Shown here piece by piece: positions 35,101-50,100 of a stretch of DNA of 64,000 nucleotides (positions are counted from its first letter, which is position 1; each line of letters begins with the position of its first letter). This stretch comes from Pelecanus crispus. Its lineage: Eukaryota > Chordata > Aves > Pelecaniformes > Pelecanidae. The DNA lies in contig NC_134662.1 in assembly GCF_030463565.1 (NCBI RefSeq), positions 5,433,001 through 5,497,000 on the forward strand, given 5' to 3'. The notes under the pieces were generated by a model that saw only the letters and a program-made list of their open reading frames with translations, was not told where the DNA came from and searched no databases. Position numbers and translations under genes: made by a program.

Positions 35101-38100
35101 CACAAAGCATCTTACTGTGACAATGAAAGGAGAGTGGTAGGGGAGGAGATAAAACTGTGGCACATAGCAGTGGGCTCCAGAAGAAGCTTTGGGCTCAGGT
35201 CCCTGGCTAAGCTCAGTCTGATCACAAACTTGAGGCACAAATATTAACCAGAAGACAGAGGGTTTTTTTTTTTTTTGAGCCAGCTGTTTTTTCTGCAGCC
35301 CATGTGATCTGTAGCCAGTCTCTTCTCGGAGGATGTCTGTGACGAGAATCGTGAGTTGCAAAATGTAGAACTGACCCTGACTCATTGTTTTATCAGCCAA
35401 GTGCTCAAAGCTGAGAAATAAGATAGTAATCAGGAAGGAAATGCATTGATTTCCTGTAGACTAGAAGATTATTTTGTTTAGCTTATATTTGAGAACATTA
35501 CAGTAAGTGGATGAAGTTGTTAGGCTTGCGAGGGAGAAGATTCTCCAAGCAAATTGCTTCCCGGAAAGATGGAGTAAAACTTTTGATTTAAAAATACTCT
35601 TGCTAAAATGTTTACTGCTCTGAAATGGAGGTACAGCCATGTAAAAAGCAGTGGAGTGGAGTGCGTGCTGCATGTATAAGATGTCAGCGTTGAAGACGGG
35701 AGGAAAGCACTGGTCCAAGAAGGAGCAGCCTGGGCAAGGACAGTCCTCTTGCGCGGTACGCACGTATTTGGTGTGCCAGCACCATCAGCTGATGCAGGCT
35801 AGTCTGGAGGGAGAAGGCTGGCTCTCACATTTCCGTGAGAACACGGAGCTCAGCACTTAAAACGTCAGTGGAGTCATTCCAGGCAGCTCAGATGTGGAAG
35901 AATTTATATGAATGTTGAAATTGGAGATCAACAGAACAGTATAGATGTGAACCAACACTTGAACAAATATATATGTAAATAGATAGATATGTCCGTAGGG
36001 GGATATCTGTGCTTATATATACACTAAATGTGTGTGTGTGTGTGTGTGTACATCTCTATATATGCACATGTATAAATATTTTAAAAGCCCTCGTGTTCTG
36101 GCTTAACTTAGTTTTTTCTTTTCCTATCATTACACATTTTGGCTCCAGCCTTAAGTGGAAATGTCCAATGTGTTTTTGCTGTTCATGACCTGGCAAGAGT
36201 TAAGGGAGTTCTAGAAAGCTGACGAATCTTCTCTTGTCCCATTTCGGGAAATGAAGTCCAGTTGACCTCTGAATTTTGGGATGTCTAACATGTGAATTGT
36301 TGTTTTTCTCCCTCTCGCCTTAACTCAGCCCTGCCGATGATGGGTCGTACTAAATTGCATCAGCGTGGTGCATAATAAAAAGCCAGGAAATGGGGGCTCA
36401 GTTATGCAGTCTACATTTCAGTAAAATAAACACAGCAGACAATCACCAGTATCTTCAGATGACTCAGTTGAAAACATTGCTTCCTAGCAGTGGAGAATTG
36501 CCGTGCTGAAATAAACCTCCAAAATTCTTGCAGTAGATGCTGGATGTTGTTTGTCCTAGTGAAGGTCACTTTCTTGAACCGGAGTGATTATTGATTGCAT
36601 CTCCATGTTCTAGACCTCAGAACCTACACATTTTTGATCTGCTGGTTTCGCCTTTGGTAGCAGGAACCTGGCGTCATGACCTGTTTCATATTTCAAAATA
36701 GTAAAATTCTTTGATTTGCGCTTTAGTAAGTGATGCGGGACTTTTTGTGAGGGTTCTAGTTAAAGCTGTTTTTCAATAGAAGTGGGAAAATGAATTCTTG
36801 TATAATGCTGTCAGAAACCAAGAACCACATTTGGGACAGAGTTGAGGAAGCTGCCTCTGAGGGCTCAGGATGAACTTTAGAGGCAGCTTTATGTTCTCAC
36901 GTATACATAAATGTAATTGGAGGGTGAAGCAGTTATTACTGCAATGTAGAAAGGGGTTCTTCTGTTAGAATAGGCAGCACACTACTGAATAGGCTAATGT
37001 ATCGGTGTTAGACCCCATTCATGTGGCTGTGTTTGGCGGGGGGGAAGGGAGGTGGACCCAGCCCCATAAAGTTCCTATTGTTCTAAAGCAGAAACATCTG
37101 CTGGAGTAGCATTTTTGCTGAGATCAGCAGCAGGGAGCCACTCGTTGACCAGTTCTGGTCTTTCCGCTCCATATTTTGACTCTTCTACATAATAATGCAG
37201 AATTTTCTTCTCATAGGGAGGGAAAAAATGGTTAGATTAACCATGGGGATACATGCACTTGGGATAAATGAAAAGCTGGCAAACAAAGAGAGCTTTATGT
37301 AAGCTTGTGGCCAATAATACTCAGGTTCCCAGAGCTTGGTGTTGCTGTTTACTTGTTACAAGCTTGTCATGAATCATAAAACTCATGGGATAATTGTTCC
37401 GGCGGCGTATCGGAGCGGATGGTGTTGCTGGTTGTGTTTGTCCTTCATTGTCATCTTCGGGCACTTCAGGTGGTGTGATGAACTCCATATACGTGCTGAC
37501 AGACCACTGGCCTTTGCAAGGTGACTGCTGCAGTTCACTATTCTCATCTCATTTTAGGCAAAAAGGTTCAGGTGCGTAAACCTGCACCAGGAGCTTCCGA
37601 TGCTGTTCCCTCCAGGAAGCGCCCAACGCCAGTCAACCTTGCCAGTGCAATAAAGAGAGGCAATAGTGCGATTTCTCAGAGACCCTTCAAAGATAGGGTT
37701 GTGCACTTACTGGCACTAAAGCCTTATAAGAAACCTGAACTTATTCTCAGATTGCAGAAGGATGGACTTTCTCAGCAGGACAAGGATTTGCTGGACAACC
37801 TTCTGCAACAGGTTTGTACTCTGATGAAGGCAACAATTTAGGTAAAGGGAAATGTCTTCTCAGAATGGGAGTACCTTCTGTATTAGTCTGAACGTAACCT
37901 GTGTATGTCAAAGCTGCGGCTGATTGTTTCTCTAAAGGCCGTGTCCGACAGAAGTTTGCAGTTCACGTTACTATTTTGTTAGAGATAGCAGAAGCCTCTC
38001 GTGTATATGCCTCGGGTTTTGTTGTATGCAACTAAGCTGTATGATTTCGGTTCACCAGATCAGTCACTTAAGAGGAACACTTTTGGTTGGTTGTGGGGAG

Positions 38101-41100
38101 AATGTCTAACAGAGGATCTACGAGCAGCTCGATTTGTTAGAACCTTTAAATCTATTCTGTATTTTATTAACATGGACGTAAAGGAACACATTCTGTATTG
38201 ATACATATAATGTTTCCTATGTGAAAGAAAAAATATGTCCCTCTCCACTCAGCTTTACATCTTCTTCGTATTGTTCACACCCATGCCTTTCCTGCTTAAG
38301 AAGTGCAGCTGGTTAGGTATGAAGATCATGCAGCTTCTTGCAAAGCATATTATTTGTATATCAAGTGTGAAAGCTGTCTTCAAGCTGAATCAGTTCTTAA
38401 CACTTTGAGTCATGTTGAAGGTGCCATTTTAGGAATTGCAGTAAATACCTTTATTGCGCTCTCAGTGCAAAACGCATCATGGATATTTACTTAAATTTTG
38501 CAGCTGCCCTCTCCTGGATTGGATTTTTTTTTTTTTTTACTCCTTTCCATAGCTGAAAAGAATGACACCGTGAGGAGTTAGTTTGTCCAAGGGCACAGGG
38601 CAGGTCATATTGAAAATGGAGTTATTGCTGGCACAATTAGTTATTGCTCCTTCCCTAGATTTTAATCCTGTAGCCCTTAATTTTCCAGCAGTGCTAGAAT
38701 TCTTTTGAGCACCCTTTTGGATGCTATAAATAGGTTTAATGCTAGAAATACTGTCTCTGATAATCACCTTTTATTGATGCTCTCACAACCCCCTAGCAGG
38801 CAAGTGGTGTGTTTGGCAGTGTCCACAGTGTCAGCCTGATTAGGCTAAATGCTGATTTGGCTGGAAATGTATTGCTCGTAAACGTAATCTTTCAGTGCTA
38901 CCAGGGCTCCCATCCGCAGGCAGGCACAGATAAGCTAAAAATTACAGGCTGCATTAAAGCTACATGTCTAAATATGTCTAGGTGTGGGTTTCATTGTACT
39001 CTTGCATCTCTCATAGGACTTTTGTGTTCCTGCTGGCCTTTTTGCCTCATTTTGCAAGGTTTCTATTTTTGGGAGGCCTGGGGTGGAGCTTGCAGAGTCC
39101 CACACCAGCAAAACAAGGAGGTGGCAGCTCGCAGCCTCTGTGCGGAGAGAATCGGCGTTGTTCTTCTGCCTGGGCTACAAGCCTTGCCGAGCAGCGTGTC
39201 TCCCGCTGTAGGAAGAGGCAGTAACCGGAGCGATTCTCGGAGAGTTTGTGAAAAAGAACCTAGCTTTGCTTTTGTCTCTTGGGCATGTTTACTGGGATAT
39301 CTAAATGTAAAACACAGCTCAAATTCTTCTTGTATTTTGGCTCAGGATTTTGGAAAGCTGACAGAACTGAAAGGAAAAACAGTGTTCATCATGTAAACTG
39401 ATAACTGTGCTTTTTATTTTTTTGCTTATCAGGAGAGCTTTGCTGTATTAGTTCTGCAGCTTTTTGCCTTTAAATTCACAGATTTTTAATATTAGGTCAT
39501 AGTCTCCCTAAATTAAAAGCAGAGGGATTAACAGCATCTTCAGTTAATTCAAGACTTTCCACTCCCTCACTTGCTTTTCTGAGGCTATCTTACTGCTGCG
39601 TGGATAATAGAAATTCATAAGCACAACCGTCTCGTGAATGGAGCGAGCAATGGAGAATGCTAATCCTTGAACAGATGCACGGTATCTCCACTGACTGAAT
39701 AAAAGCATCTTCCACTTTCAAGTGTAATACAGTCGGCAAACGGGGCGGCTAAAGCAGTGAGTTTGGGACACGGTTGCTGGCTTTGCCAGTTGGTCAGCCT
39801 GGCTGTGGGCACAGCATTTGGCACCTCTGCCTCCATATCCCTTCGATAAAAACAAATTTAAGGCTTTGTTTTCTTCCTAAACTCGCAGTGCTCTAGAGTC
39901 ACCTAAGAAGGGTTCACTAAGACAGTACGGTATCTGTGAAAACTTAATTGGGGCTTTTTGGTTTGTGCTAACATTGTATTTTTCAGACGTGTAACCAGCA
40001 GCAAGAAGTTAAATTTTCAGTCAAGCTGTGGAAAGACTGATTAAAGTGGGAAAACTCTTAACAAGTTGTTTCCATTCTAATACAATTCTGCCGGTTCCAG
40101 CAGTGTTTCCTCTCCGTGTAGGCACCATGCAGAGTTTTGTGGGGAAACTACACATGATAGAATTGGACAAAATGTCACAAAGCTTCTCATGCAAGTGTAC
40201 TGAGCTAACTGCAGCACGTGATTTAAGTGCAATGCTTTATTGTAAAACCCTGGGTTATAAGCTGGTAATCACAGGTTTTTGTTCGTGCCCTGAAGTAGTC
40301 CTCAGAAAAGTTTTCCTGCATGAAATCCAGCAGATGATCCTAATGCACTGAACTGCACAGTGTAACCTGCAAGCTCCCCAATGCATTATATCTGCGAGGC
40401 ATTCTCTTCACTGCTCCTTGAGAAAGTAGCTTTCTGTCACCTGTTTTACTGCCTTGTTAGTGAGAAATTATCTTCTGGCAATTGTTAACTAGGCTATCGC
40501 CGCAAGAGTTCCTCTCGCAGCTAATAAACTGCACCATTTGAGCTATCGGACAGGTGTGATAAGTGAACTGCCTGTTCCCACTAGGGTTATTTCCAGGTAT
40601 TTCCATAAACTGATTTGTACCATTCCAGACTATCCAAGCTGAATAATCTGTTTACATGTAACTTGTTTCCTAGTAAATTGGATATGCTTTTGAAACGCAA
40701 TAAACTGGTGCAGTGACAAGGCAAAAGGAAAGGCACAGTTTGATTAAATAATCTAAATAATTAGGAGATGAGGTATAAAGTCTCTACTCGTTCTCTGACA
40801 CTACTAACCGCTGCGAAGTCTGCTGAGATTTTGCCTACATCTTAGATATCTTTTGTTAGAATAAGCGAGAAAATTAAACCCTAACAGTTTTTTTGCAAAT
40901 TACTTTTCTTTCAGGTGGCAAATTTGAGTGCCAAGGACAGCACTTTCACACTGAAAGATTGCGTATACAAAGAAGTGCAGAAGGACTGGCCTGGCTACTC
41001 TGAAGGAGATCAGCAGTTGCTGAAGAGGATACTTGTTCGGTAATTATTCCATCTTCTCTGTAATATCATCTGGAGCTTGAATACTGGGCCAGGTCAGTTG

Positions 41101-44100
41101 CTATAAATCAGGGTAACTGGAGTCAGTAGAAGGATGGTAAGTTGAGTGTTTGACTTATTTTAACATAAAGCAAATCTGTTTATCATCCAGGCAGCTGTAG
41201 ACATTGACTAAACTTGAATATCAAAGTGGAGGCACTCTTCGGATAGTCCTAGGTTGCCTTAAATCATCATACTAAAAGCTACGGGAAAAACCTGGATGAG
41301 GAGCAGAGGCTGTTACAGTTAAAAGTTAATGGTGGTTTAAAATCCTGGGAGATGAATGGATTAAGGCAAATGTGTCCAGCTCAACTCTCCATTGAAAGTC
41401 TCCTTTCCTTTTTCCATATCTTCTTGTACACGGCTTCCTGTGCAGGCTGCCGTGTTTGTTCAAGGCGAGGAGAGGGACGTTACCCTGCGGCCACATCCCC
41501 TAGCTGTCCTGCTCAGCCGCTTCTGCGCTCTGTTCCGGGCAACGGCCCTGTTCCTCTTGAGCTGTTTGCTCTGGAGGCTCTGCCGCTCAATTTCTGTAGC
41601 GTTATTTGGATGTCCCCATGTTTGGGGATGGATGTTTTAGGGATAAGTCCCCTAAAGCACGTGCAGGTTGTCCTGCTGCCCATACGGTGTAATCCCCACT
41701 GCCCAAGGGATACCTGTTCTCACGTTCCTCCCTGAAAATAGCCCTTAACAGAGTTAGTTGAGATGGTAGCTTTGTCTCATTGGTTGCTAAAGATTTTTTC
41801 CCTCTACAGATATTTTTCCTTAGGTGAAGCCTCCAAGCTCGGAAGCTCTTGGCTGGCAGGCAGCAGGGAAAGAGAACGTATTTCCCAGGTTTCTAAAGGA
41901 GAATTCTACTCTGAGTGTTTATGTTTCCCTCTCTGGGTTTTCAGTGTGTTTGTACTGATTTGGTACGGATTTTGTAATGCAGATAGAGATTTTACTTGAT
42001 TTGTTTTTGAGACTTATTTTATTGCGCTTTTGGTAAGATTAAGTAGAGCATGCTCTGTTTGAACAGTTTCCATGATTTGAAAGCACAGTTGGCTTGGAGA
42101 TGAGACTTTGTTAAACCAACAGAAACTTGCACTTGAAGTGCTCTGGCGTGCTAAAGAAAATCAGACTCGTTTAAATGGCCTTGATGTTGAATTATAATTA
42201 AATGGAAAAATACAACTGCCATGCAATCTTTATGGCTTTCAAAAAAAGTTAATTTCTCCCTGTAGAAAGCGATGTTTACTGCTTTTTCTAGAATTGTGGC
42301 ATTCAGTTATGCGAAGGTCTAAAAATAGACCTTGGAAAGGATGTATTCAACTGTACAAACAAAGACCCGCTCAGCCAATGCAGGTAATGAGGCTACAAAA
42401 TGGAAAAAACATGTAGGGTTGAAGACAGTAGAAAAACATTCACAAAAAGGGCACAGGCACCAGACGTAGGACTTTACGTAGCTGGCTGTGGAAGTCTGCG
42501 TCGTTGCCTAGGTCCAGCCAATTGTTAAATGTCCTCTCGGTTTTCAGGTCTGGTTGCCACTCGATGGTTCATCGGCTGCGATAATTAGCACATCTGCAAA
42601 TATTAAAACTATATCTAAGTGCCCATGTCAGACTAACTCATTTTCCTCGTGTTGTTTGTGTTTTCCATCCTTCTTTCACCATTGTAGTGAAATGTTTTTG
42701 CGCTGTTACAAAAGCCGCTGAATTGAAAGTCGTCGTCTTTCATTCACTTTTTTTTAAATCCATAATTAACATGTTAGGAGATGTGACAAGGTTGCTCGGT
42801 CTAGTCAAACAGCATCCAAAAAGCCACTTTCACTGCAGTGCTTATGGAATATCACTGCTACCCTTCCTGTTTTCACAGTCTCTGAGTACTTTCCTTGAGT
42901 TGATCTGTGGCTGTTGACATTGTTCTAAATAAAAATTAAACAAAGCAGCAACTGAGGCCAGAACGGCGGTGATACTGCAGGCATCTAAATGTTGCTGCAA
43001 TATGGCTGAAGGTTCAAGCTCGGGTTAAAAGAAAACCTTGTAAAGTCGTGGGCTCTATCTGTGAAATAATATTCCCAATGTTTGAAAAATATGTGTGCTT
43101 TAAAGCTGATTATAGCCTCTTGTGGAAGAATTTAGATGTTGCTTATTTAGGCTGTACAGCTGGTGACAAAATGACTGCAGAGCTAGTTTAGTAAAACCTT
43201 TAACCTTGAAATTTTTTTTCAGTTTGACAGCTGCAACTTGATGCAACAGTAGTTTTTCCTGGGTGATTAATATACGGGCAATCTGGCTGGTGTCAGAAGA
43301 GTAGGGCAAAGCTGGTGCACTGTTGATATTGATATTTAGGAGTTTCTTCTTCCTAGATGTTGTTCAAGATTGAAACTGTAAGTGCCTGAATGAGCTACTT
43401 TCACGGCATCTTCAAGCAGTCAGAATTTGAGCCCACAAAAAGGCTCTTTGCTCTGCAGGAAGATCTGAAATACCATCTGTTGGCTTGTCAAGCATGGCAT
43501 TTGAACAGCCCTAAATTCTGTTTTTCAGGAAACTCTGTCAGCCACAGAACAGTAGCGGTTTTCAAGGAGAAGCGCCTTCCCTGAGTCCACCAAAAGACAA
43601 TGTGAACTCCAGCTCTCCTCCTCAGGTAGGTGATCGCTCTCCAAGGGTGGTGGCTCCGGCTAGCGCAGAGCCAGCAATTGGCTCCATCTGCTCTTGATGG
43701 AGTTGGTTGCTGGATGTAGGTCCAGGCTGAGCCGTTCCGCCTGTCTGCGTGCCATAATCACCTGCTGCTGGAGGCTGTTAGGTCAATAGGTTGTTGGGGG
43801 TTTTGGTTTTTTTTTCTATTTTATTAAGTTAGAGTCTAATTCTGGGTTTCCTCGGCATCTGTTTCTCCTCTGGACATGGTTCAGCGATGGCCTATGGGGA
43901 GGATCTCTGACAGTGTGTCTTAGGTTTAGTTTTAAGGGGTAAGTTCCTTTCACAGTGCCTGTATCCCTCTTGGAGTTCCTGGGAGAATGAGCTTGTGTTT
44001 TACTCATTACTAATAATTGACTGGAACGAAGCAGTAATAAGTAGCTCCCAAACACGGTTGAGTTATTAAAGACCTTGACCTTTTGCAACCTAATTGCCGT

Positions 44101-47100
44101 GACAGATCAGGGGCAGGTTGGTCTGCTCTTTGATTTGTTGAGATGCCAGTGCACGGAGCTGTGAAAAGCATGTTTTAGTTGTTTTTCCATGATAATGAAC
44201 TGCGAAGGAGCTGCGTTTGCTTGCGTGTTAAGCAGAGTCTGTCCCCGCTCCTCTTGGTATCTCTTAGCGCAGGCATTTCTTGCTAGCATTGTGAAATGCC
44301 GGCTTGCTTTCTCTGCTGTGGGTCAGCCCAGACAAGTTGAGTATTTATTCTCCTCCTGCCAATGGAATGTGTAATGCCTACTTGTCTGGACAGACGCACT
44401 GAGGATTAGTGGCAAAGAATATTAGCAGGTAAAGAAATTATGTGCTTTCTGGCAGTGAGAGGGAGGCAGTTCTCTATTGAGAACAAGAACTGTGCAACTT
44501 GTTTGCCAGGTAGCTAATTCCAAATCCTCTCCTGCTCTGCTGTGGGCATGTTCCTGGTGAATAAAGAATGATCCCCTTCGTTCGAGTTAGCTTGGAAAGA
44601 CGTAATGCTGCTAAGAGTCTGGTCTTGGGTTTTTCTTAAAGTGATTCTGAAAAAATGTAGGTTGAAAAATCATCTCGCTTCTGGCTGTACATATTTTGAA
44701 AGACGCAAAGGTCTGTAGGGGATGTTTCTGGTCTCTTGAGATTACCCAGTTGAAACTTTGGGTGGTTGATTGGTTTGGATCTAGAAAAGGCTGGTGAAAC
44801 AGGGGCAACCAAACATGGAATATAAATGTTTCCAGCAGTGCTTCTAACGTGGCTTGTGTCAGACAGCAAACCACAGACAGCTTTTTATTGTAAGCCATAA
44901 TTTTTTTGATACTCTATAGCTGTAGTTTCTATTTAGAGAAGGGATGCCTGCTAATGGTTGCAGTCCCAGCAGAGGACTGGGATTTGGTAGTCTGGAATGC
45001 AAAATATTTTGGGAAAGTTTAATTGTGGAACGAAGGCAGGGAAAAAGGTTGGTCTGGTAAGTCTAAGGAAGCATGGCAGAGCAGGTATCGCATGCACATT
45101 CCACTTCATAACCGAAGAGGTAAAGTTGGTGAAGGTGGTATTTGCTGGTGTTAGAGAAAGGTGAGTAGAAGATGGCAGTTTTTAGGTCTGTCACCTGAGA
45201 CCTGTAGACACAGTGAATGGCCCCTCCTTTTGGGAGATGGACACTGCTTGTGTTCTGCTGGGAAAGCAGTCAGGGATGTTGCAGAGCCGGTTCGACGTGC
45301 TGTCCTTGCCCCTTGAGCTCTGTGGCAGCATGAGCAGCTCCTCTTCTTAATTGCCTTGACAGGTGGGAAGTAGGATTGTTGTTGCTGAGCGGTGTCCTTG
45401 AGACCCCTGGAGTTAGCAGAGAGAAATAATAACTGGGGGGGGAAAGGAGTGAATTGGTGCCTCCCTGGCAAAGCAGCCGTGCATCCAGCTGCACTTCTGT
45501 GTTTGCAAAAAAACCACATCGCAGTCCTGCCTGAGACATACAGAAAACAATAAAATATCCAAAAGAAATAACCAGAACTATCGTTTGTTTTCTTCTGGGC
45601 ACTAAATAATCTTTCCTCAGAGTTTCTGCAGCCCTGCGCTGCCAGGCAGGCACACACTGCTGCACTGATGGCTGTCCAAGGTAATTTTGGCTGGCTCAGG
45701 CTGGACTGAGCCTGACAGCCGTAGTTCTGGCTCTGCGTTGAGCTCTCCTTTCTGCTGACTGATGGATGGGTTCTTCCGTGGTGCAGCTTCCCCAGGCTAA
45801 CCCGCAGTCCGTAGGCAACTGCTTGCTGGGAGGTGTGGGCACACAGAGCTCCTCCACGCCCTGCCCGTGACTGTCCAGGTCGGGCTGATGGGGACAGCTG
45901 GGAACCACTTCTCTCTCTGCACTTCTTATTTAAGAAAGGGATACTCGGGTCCTGTTGGCCCGTCTGACGTGGCTTTTAAAAGTGCTGCAGATGTCCTCTT
46001 TTGCCTTAAATTCTGAGAACTTAACAGTTGACACTTTCTCACCTCTTCCAGGAAATGCCTCTTTCTTGAGAAGAGGAAGGAGTGGTATTGCAAGGGTAAA
46101 GTTGTTGACCACAGAGTTGGTAAAATCAGTTGGGAATAAAATGCAGAACTTGCGAATCTCTCCCTGCTCCAGAGGCCTGAGCACATCTTTCCTTCGCAGG
46201 GGCTTTGAGGTGCTCTAAATGCCATGCCACGACCAGAAGGACAGATGTTTTTATGGTTGTTTCCATTCTCTGCTAAGTGGCTGGCACGGGGGGAGGGTGA
46301 AGGATGGGGTTTTCCTTCTGAAGGGCTAGATTTGAAATAAGATGCAACGAGAGCAGGCTGGGTTGCATGGCCTGTGTATGAATAGTGCAGGAGATCGATA
46401 ATTGCTGATGTAATGGTGGGTTTCTATAAGCTCTCCCACCGAGCTGCGGGCTCCAGAGCGGCTGTCAGGATTGTCAGGAAGCGGCTTGGGATGGATCAGC
46501 TTCTGTAGGACCTGCCGGTCCTGCAGCTGGTGTCCAGGAGCAGCCTCTGAGCTGGGACCCTTGCTGGCAGCTCTCCTTGACAGCAGAGCTCTCTGCAGGG
46601 ACGCTCCCTTGTTCTCTGATATTGCACCACCACCTAGTGGTAACAGCACCCAGAATTCTGGCCTCGAGACTTCAAGATTTTTTTTTTCTTTTTTTCTCCT
46701 TTTTTTCTCCCCAGAAACGATCCCAGCCTCTGGAGTTTATCGATCCCCTGGCCAACAAAAAGCCCAGGATCTCACATTTGGCTCATAGAACTCAGCCCAC
46801 TTTCAACGGGAAACTGAATTCCTCCAACGGGAAGGATGCCCCTGCCCCTGCCCCTGCCCTGCCGCCGGCTCTGCCGGAGTCGGTGAGCTCCAGCTCCAGC
46901 CTCCCGGTGCTGGAGCTGCCGAGGCCTCACGATCCCCTTTCGGATGTCAGCAATGACCTGACTCACAACGGCAGAGACTGTGAGAACCCGGAGACGGCTG
47001 ACAGACTGACTCATCCTTTATCAACAGACTGTCCCCAAACGAGCAAGCACAATTGCAGCTCGTATGTAAAAACCAAGAAAAAATCCAAAAAGCACAAAGA

Positions 47101-50100
47101 CAAGGAAAAGGAGAGAAAGGAGAAGAAAAATGAAGAGAAATGCAAAGAGGAGAAGCAGGACTGTGAAGTAATAAAAAATGCTGACTTAGTTAGTGTTCCC
47201 CAGGAACAGGTCACAGGTACGTATGGTCCGAGAGGTCCTCCCGTACGGCTTGTGCTAAGATAATATCGGTATCGGCTGTGTATGATTTCTGCCCTAAATC
47301 TGTTTGAGGAAGGAGGTTGCGTGTCCACTTGCAGAGGCTGTGTGGTTAACGAAATAGTATCGCTGCCCCTACCTACAAATCAACAAATGCGCTTCCTCTC
47401 AAAAGAGGATATCAGGTTTTTCCTGTTTAACCTTTCATGCTGTTTGGAACTGCCTCAGACCGTGTCATGTTTCTCCTTGTTAAATTAAAAGCCTTATTAA
47501 TATATGGGGATGAACAGCAGACATCAAGATCTGTTGGAAAAAGCAGCGCTGCTTGATTACTTACAGCTCTTCTGCTTGTGTTTGGTATTGTGATGACTTG
47601 TATTGATTTTTAACTCGGTAATGAAAAGTTAGTCACAAAAGCTTTTAATATTGGATACAAAAGAAATGATAGATAAGTCTTGTGATAAACGCTGTTAGAG
47701 CAGAGTACAGCCAACTCTTTCAGGCTGAAAGAGCTTCCCTGTTGTATCCCACTATTACTCCAAATTTATTTTTTCGGGGACTAACACAACCGTGAATCCG
47801 TTACCTGTTGAGATGCGATGAAAATGTTTTCCATCAAATCAGTATATTTCTAAGTCTGTTCTACATACTCTTACAAGTTAGAGCAGAGAATATATGTTGG
47901 CTAATCCGATCCGTTCCCTTGCCAGTGCCTGCAGCTTTCCTGTTTTCTGCTGTTTCGTTAGGCTTTCTTACAACTCCCCAGAGCAGTAGGACTTCCCCTG
48001 CAGCCTCTAGGAATATTGCAGTCCCGATCTGCTGTTAAATTTCTTTTTTGCATCCATCTTGTTTTCCTTTGCCCTGTTACTGCTTTCTGATGCTGAGTTC
48101 ATCTTCATGCTTGGCGCATGAAAATCATCCAATTTTGGCTCAAAAAGGACAGTAACTTGAAATGGAAACTAAATTGTTGAATTTCTGGAAAAGGAGAGCT
48201 TCCTAGGGTATTGAGGTTAGTATGATATTAGTTCTCACCTTCCCCACAGTCTTTGTAGCGCCTACAAAACGCATTTTCATTGCTCACCGGTGATTTTTAG
48301 TGACCGTCCATAGTCCTGATCATCGTGGGGCACTGCAGAACCATGCTCTTCAGATACTTCTACTTTGATCTTAACTTTTTGTGTCAATCCTAGTTTTTTC
48401 TGTGGATGTTGTTTTTCTTCCCTGTGTACCTTGCGTCTTGAACGGTAGTGGATAGATATACACACATTCTCTCTCTAGATGCATATTTTTATCAGTGTTT
48501 CTTATAAATACCAAAATACCCTGAATTCTTTCTTCATGAAGTTGCTGACCCTTTATCACCTTTTCTGCTTTGCTTTAAAAACACAGTTTAATGACTGGCT
48601 CTTTGTTAATTAGTAGGAGTCGAGTTTTGTTCCTGCTGCGCCGCTGGTGTATGCGAGGCAACGAATCTGAGCTGGACTTGGGAGCAATCATAAACAGGAT
48701 GTGGTCAGTGGCTGCTTGGATCTCGTACAGCCAGCTCGCATCTGAGTTGGGATCTTTTCCTTCTGCGCCTTAACTTCATGCGGATAGCATGGGCCTAATC
48801 CTGCTCCTTTTGTCTGCAGCGAATGGCTGGCAGCCTTCCCTACGTCCCCCTTGGGCCAGGGGCTGCAGGGAAGCGGAGTTTCTCCTGGGAGGTTTGTCCG
48901 AGAGGCGGTGGAGGGACCTTTGGGGTCCTTCCAGCAGACAGTAGGTGGCACTCATAGGCAAAATAAACCTCCTTTTCTCCCTTCCTCCTCCACGGTCTTC
49001 CTTGCCCGTTCTCCGTCTTTCACGCTGGTGGTCAGGTAAGGACAAAAGCAGAATTGTCTGCAAACATCTGCAGTAGGAATTTGAGACTGGGGTGTTTATA
49101 ATGACACTGTTTTTTCTGCCATTCTTCCATTCTGCTCAGGAAAGCCTTTCTGTGGAATTACAGAGAAAAATTGATTTTTAAAGGGATATAATTAGGTTAT
49201 TGCTTTTACATGCCTGTGTCTATTACTTGAGCATTTCATGCTCCCTACAGTTTATCTGGGAGAATAACCGTGAAGTAACGTAGGTGAGCGTAGGGATGGG
49301 TGAGGCTTGGGGCTCATGCATACCCTTCCTGTGCATCTGGGGAAATTGGGCAATCAAGGTACTGCTTGCTCTAAGTAACAGACTTGAAAACAAGAGGAAA
49401 GAAGAAAAACACTTTTGCAAAGCGGTTGAGTGAAATCCTTTGCAGCCTTCTCCACTTGCCTCTCATTTTGCTGCCTTCTCACGGATACAGTTGACTTTCT
49501 GACTAGGACTTTCAGTATAACACACAGTTTATGAGAAATATCCCTTTTCAAACCTGTACGCAACTGCTTTCTTCCTCCGAACTAATAAGGCAGTGTTTGG
49601 TTTACGTTGAGGATGGAGTCTGGTTTAGGCTCGCGTTCAGAATCCCGTTCTGCCTGAGGTCTTTGGTCCCTTAAACTCCTAAATTTTCTTAGCTGAGCCT
49701 TGTTTGAGTCACGTTTCTTCAACTTCATACAGCAGAGAGCACTTTGATTTGTCTGCGGGGCAGTAGGGCTATGTGAGGAAAAGGCTGCACGCCTTATAAA
49801 GCTCTCTGTTGTACCCTATAGGAGTCTGGAGTATTAATAGTAGAAATCTGAACCTGGAGTATTAATAGTAGGAATCTATATAGCGTAGAATCGGGAGAAA
49901 AGAATGTACACCCTGCGCAGCTCTCCGTTCTGCTCATCTGGACTCATAAATTTGTTTTGCACTTCAGCAGTGGTGATACCAGTGTTATCCCACCCTGCAG
50001 GCAGTGTTTATAAACCAGTTAAACTAAGGTTTTTTGCTACTCAGTGCATTGGCTAATGTTGATGTTGTTTTGCTGACAGACAAATACTAGAGAAGCCTTG

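Larger units (their letters stand above)
34632..37557 (+). other. ELL: ELL intron 4 (2.9 kb)
   Basis: No gene is supported. It contains an AT/TG-rich microsatellite cluster (about 35965-36075) and a strong hairpin at 36847-36890. The acceptor CTCATTTTAG ends at 37557. Confidence 0.9.

Noticed and set aside
36240..36440. Possible solo LTR in intron 4 (AATAAA-type signals near 36370 and 36424)
   Set aside because: No paired terminal TG...CA ends, target duplication or primer-binding site could be identified.
38809..39396. 195-codon + strand open frame in ELL intron 5
   Set aside because: Cysteine-rich with mixed composition, no domain, no promoter or splice context; length is within chance for this much sequence.
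46577..47263. A single 228-codon open frame that includes ELL exon 8
   Set aside because: Only 46715-47216 is exon. The upstream part is intron ending in a polypyrimidine tract and CCAG; the downstream part follows the GTACGT donor.
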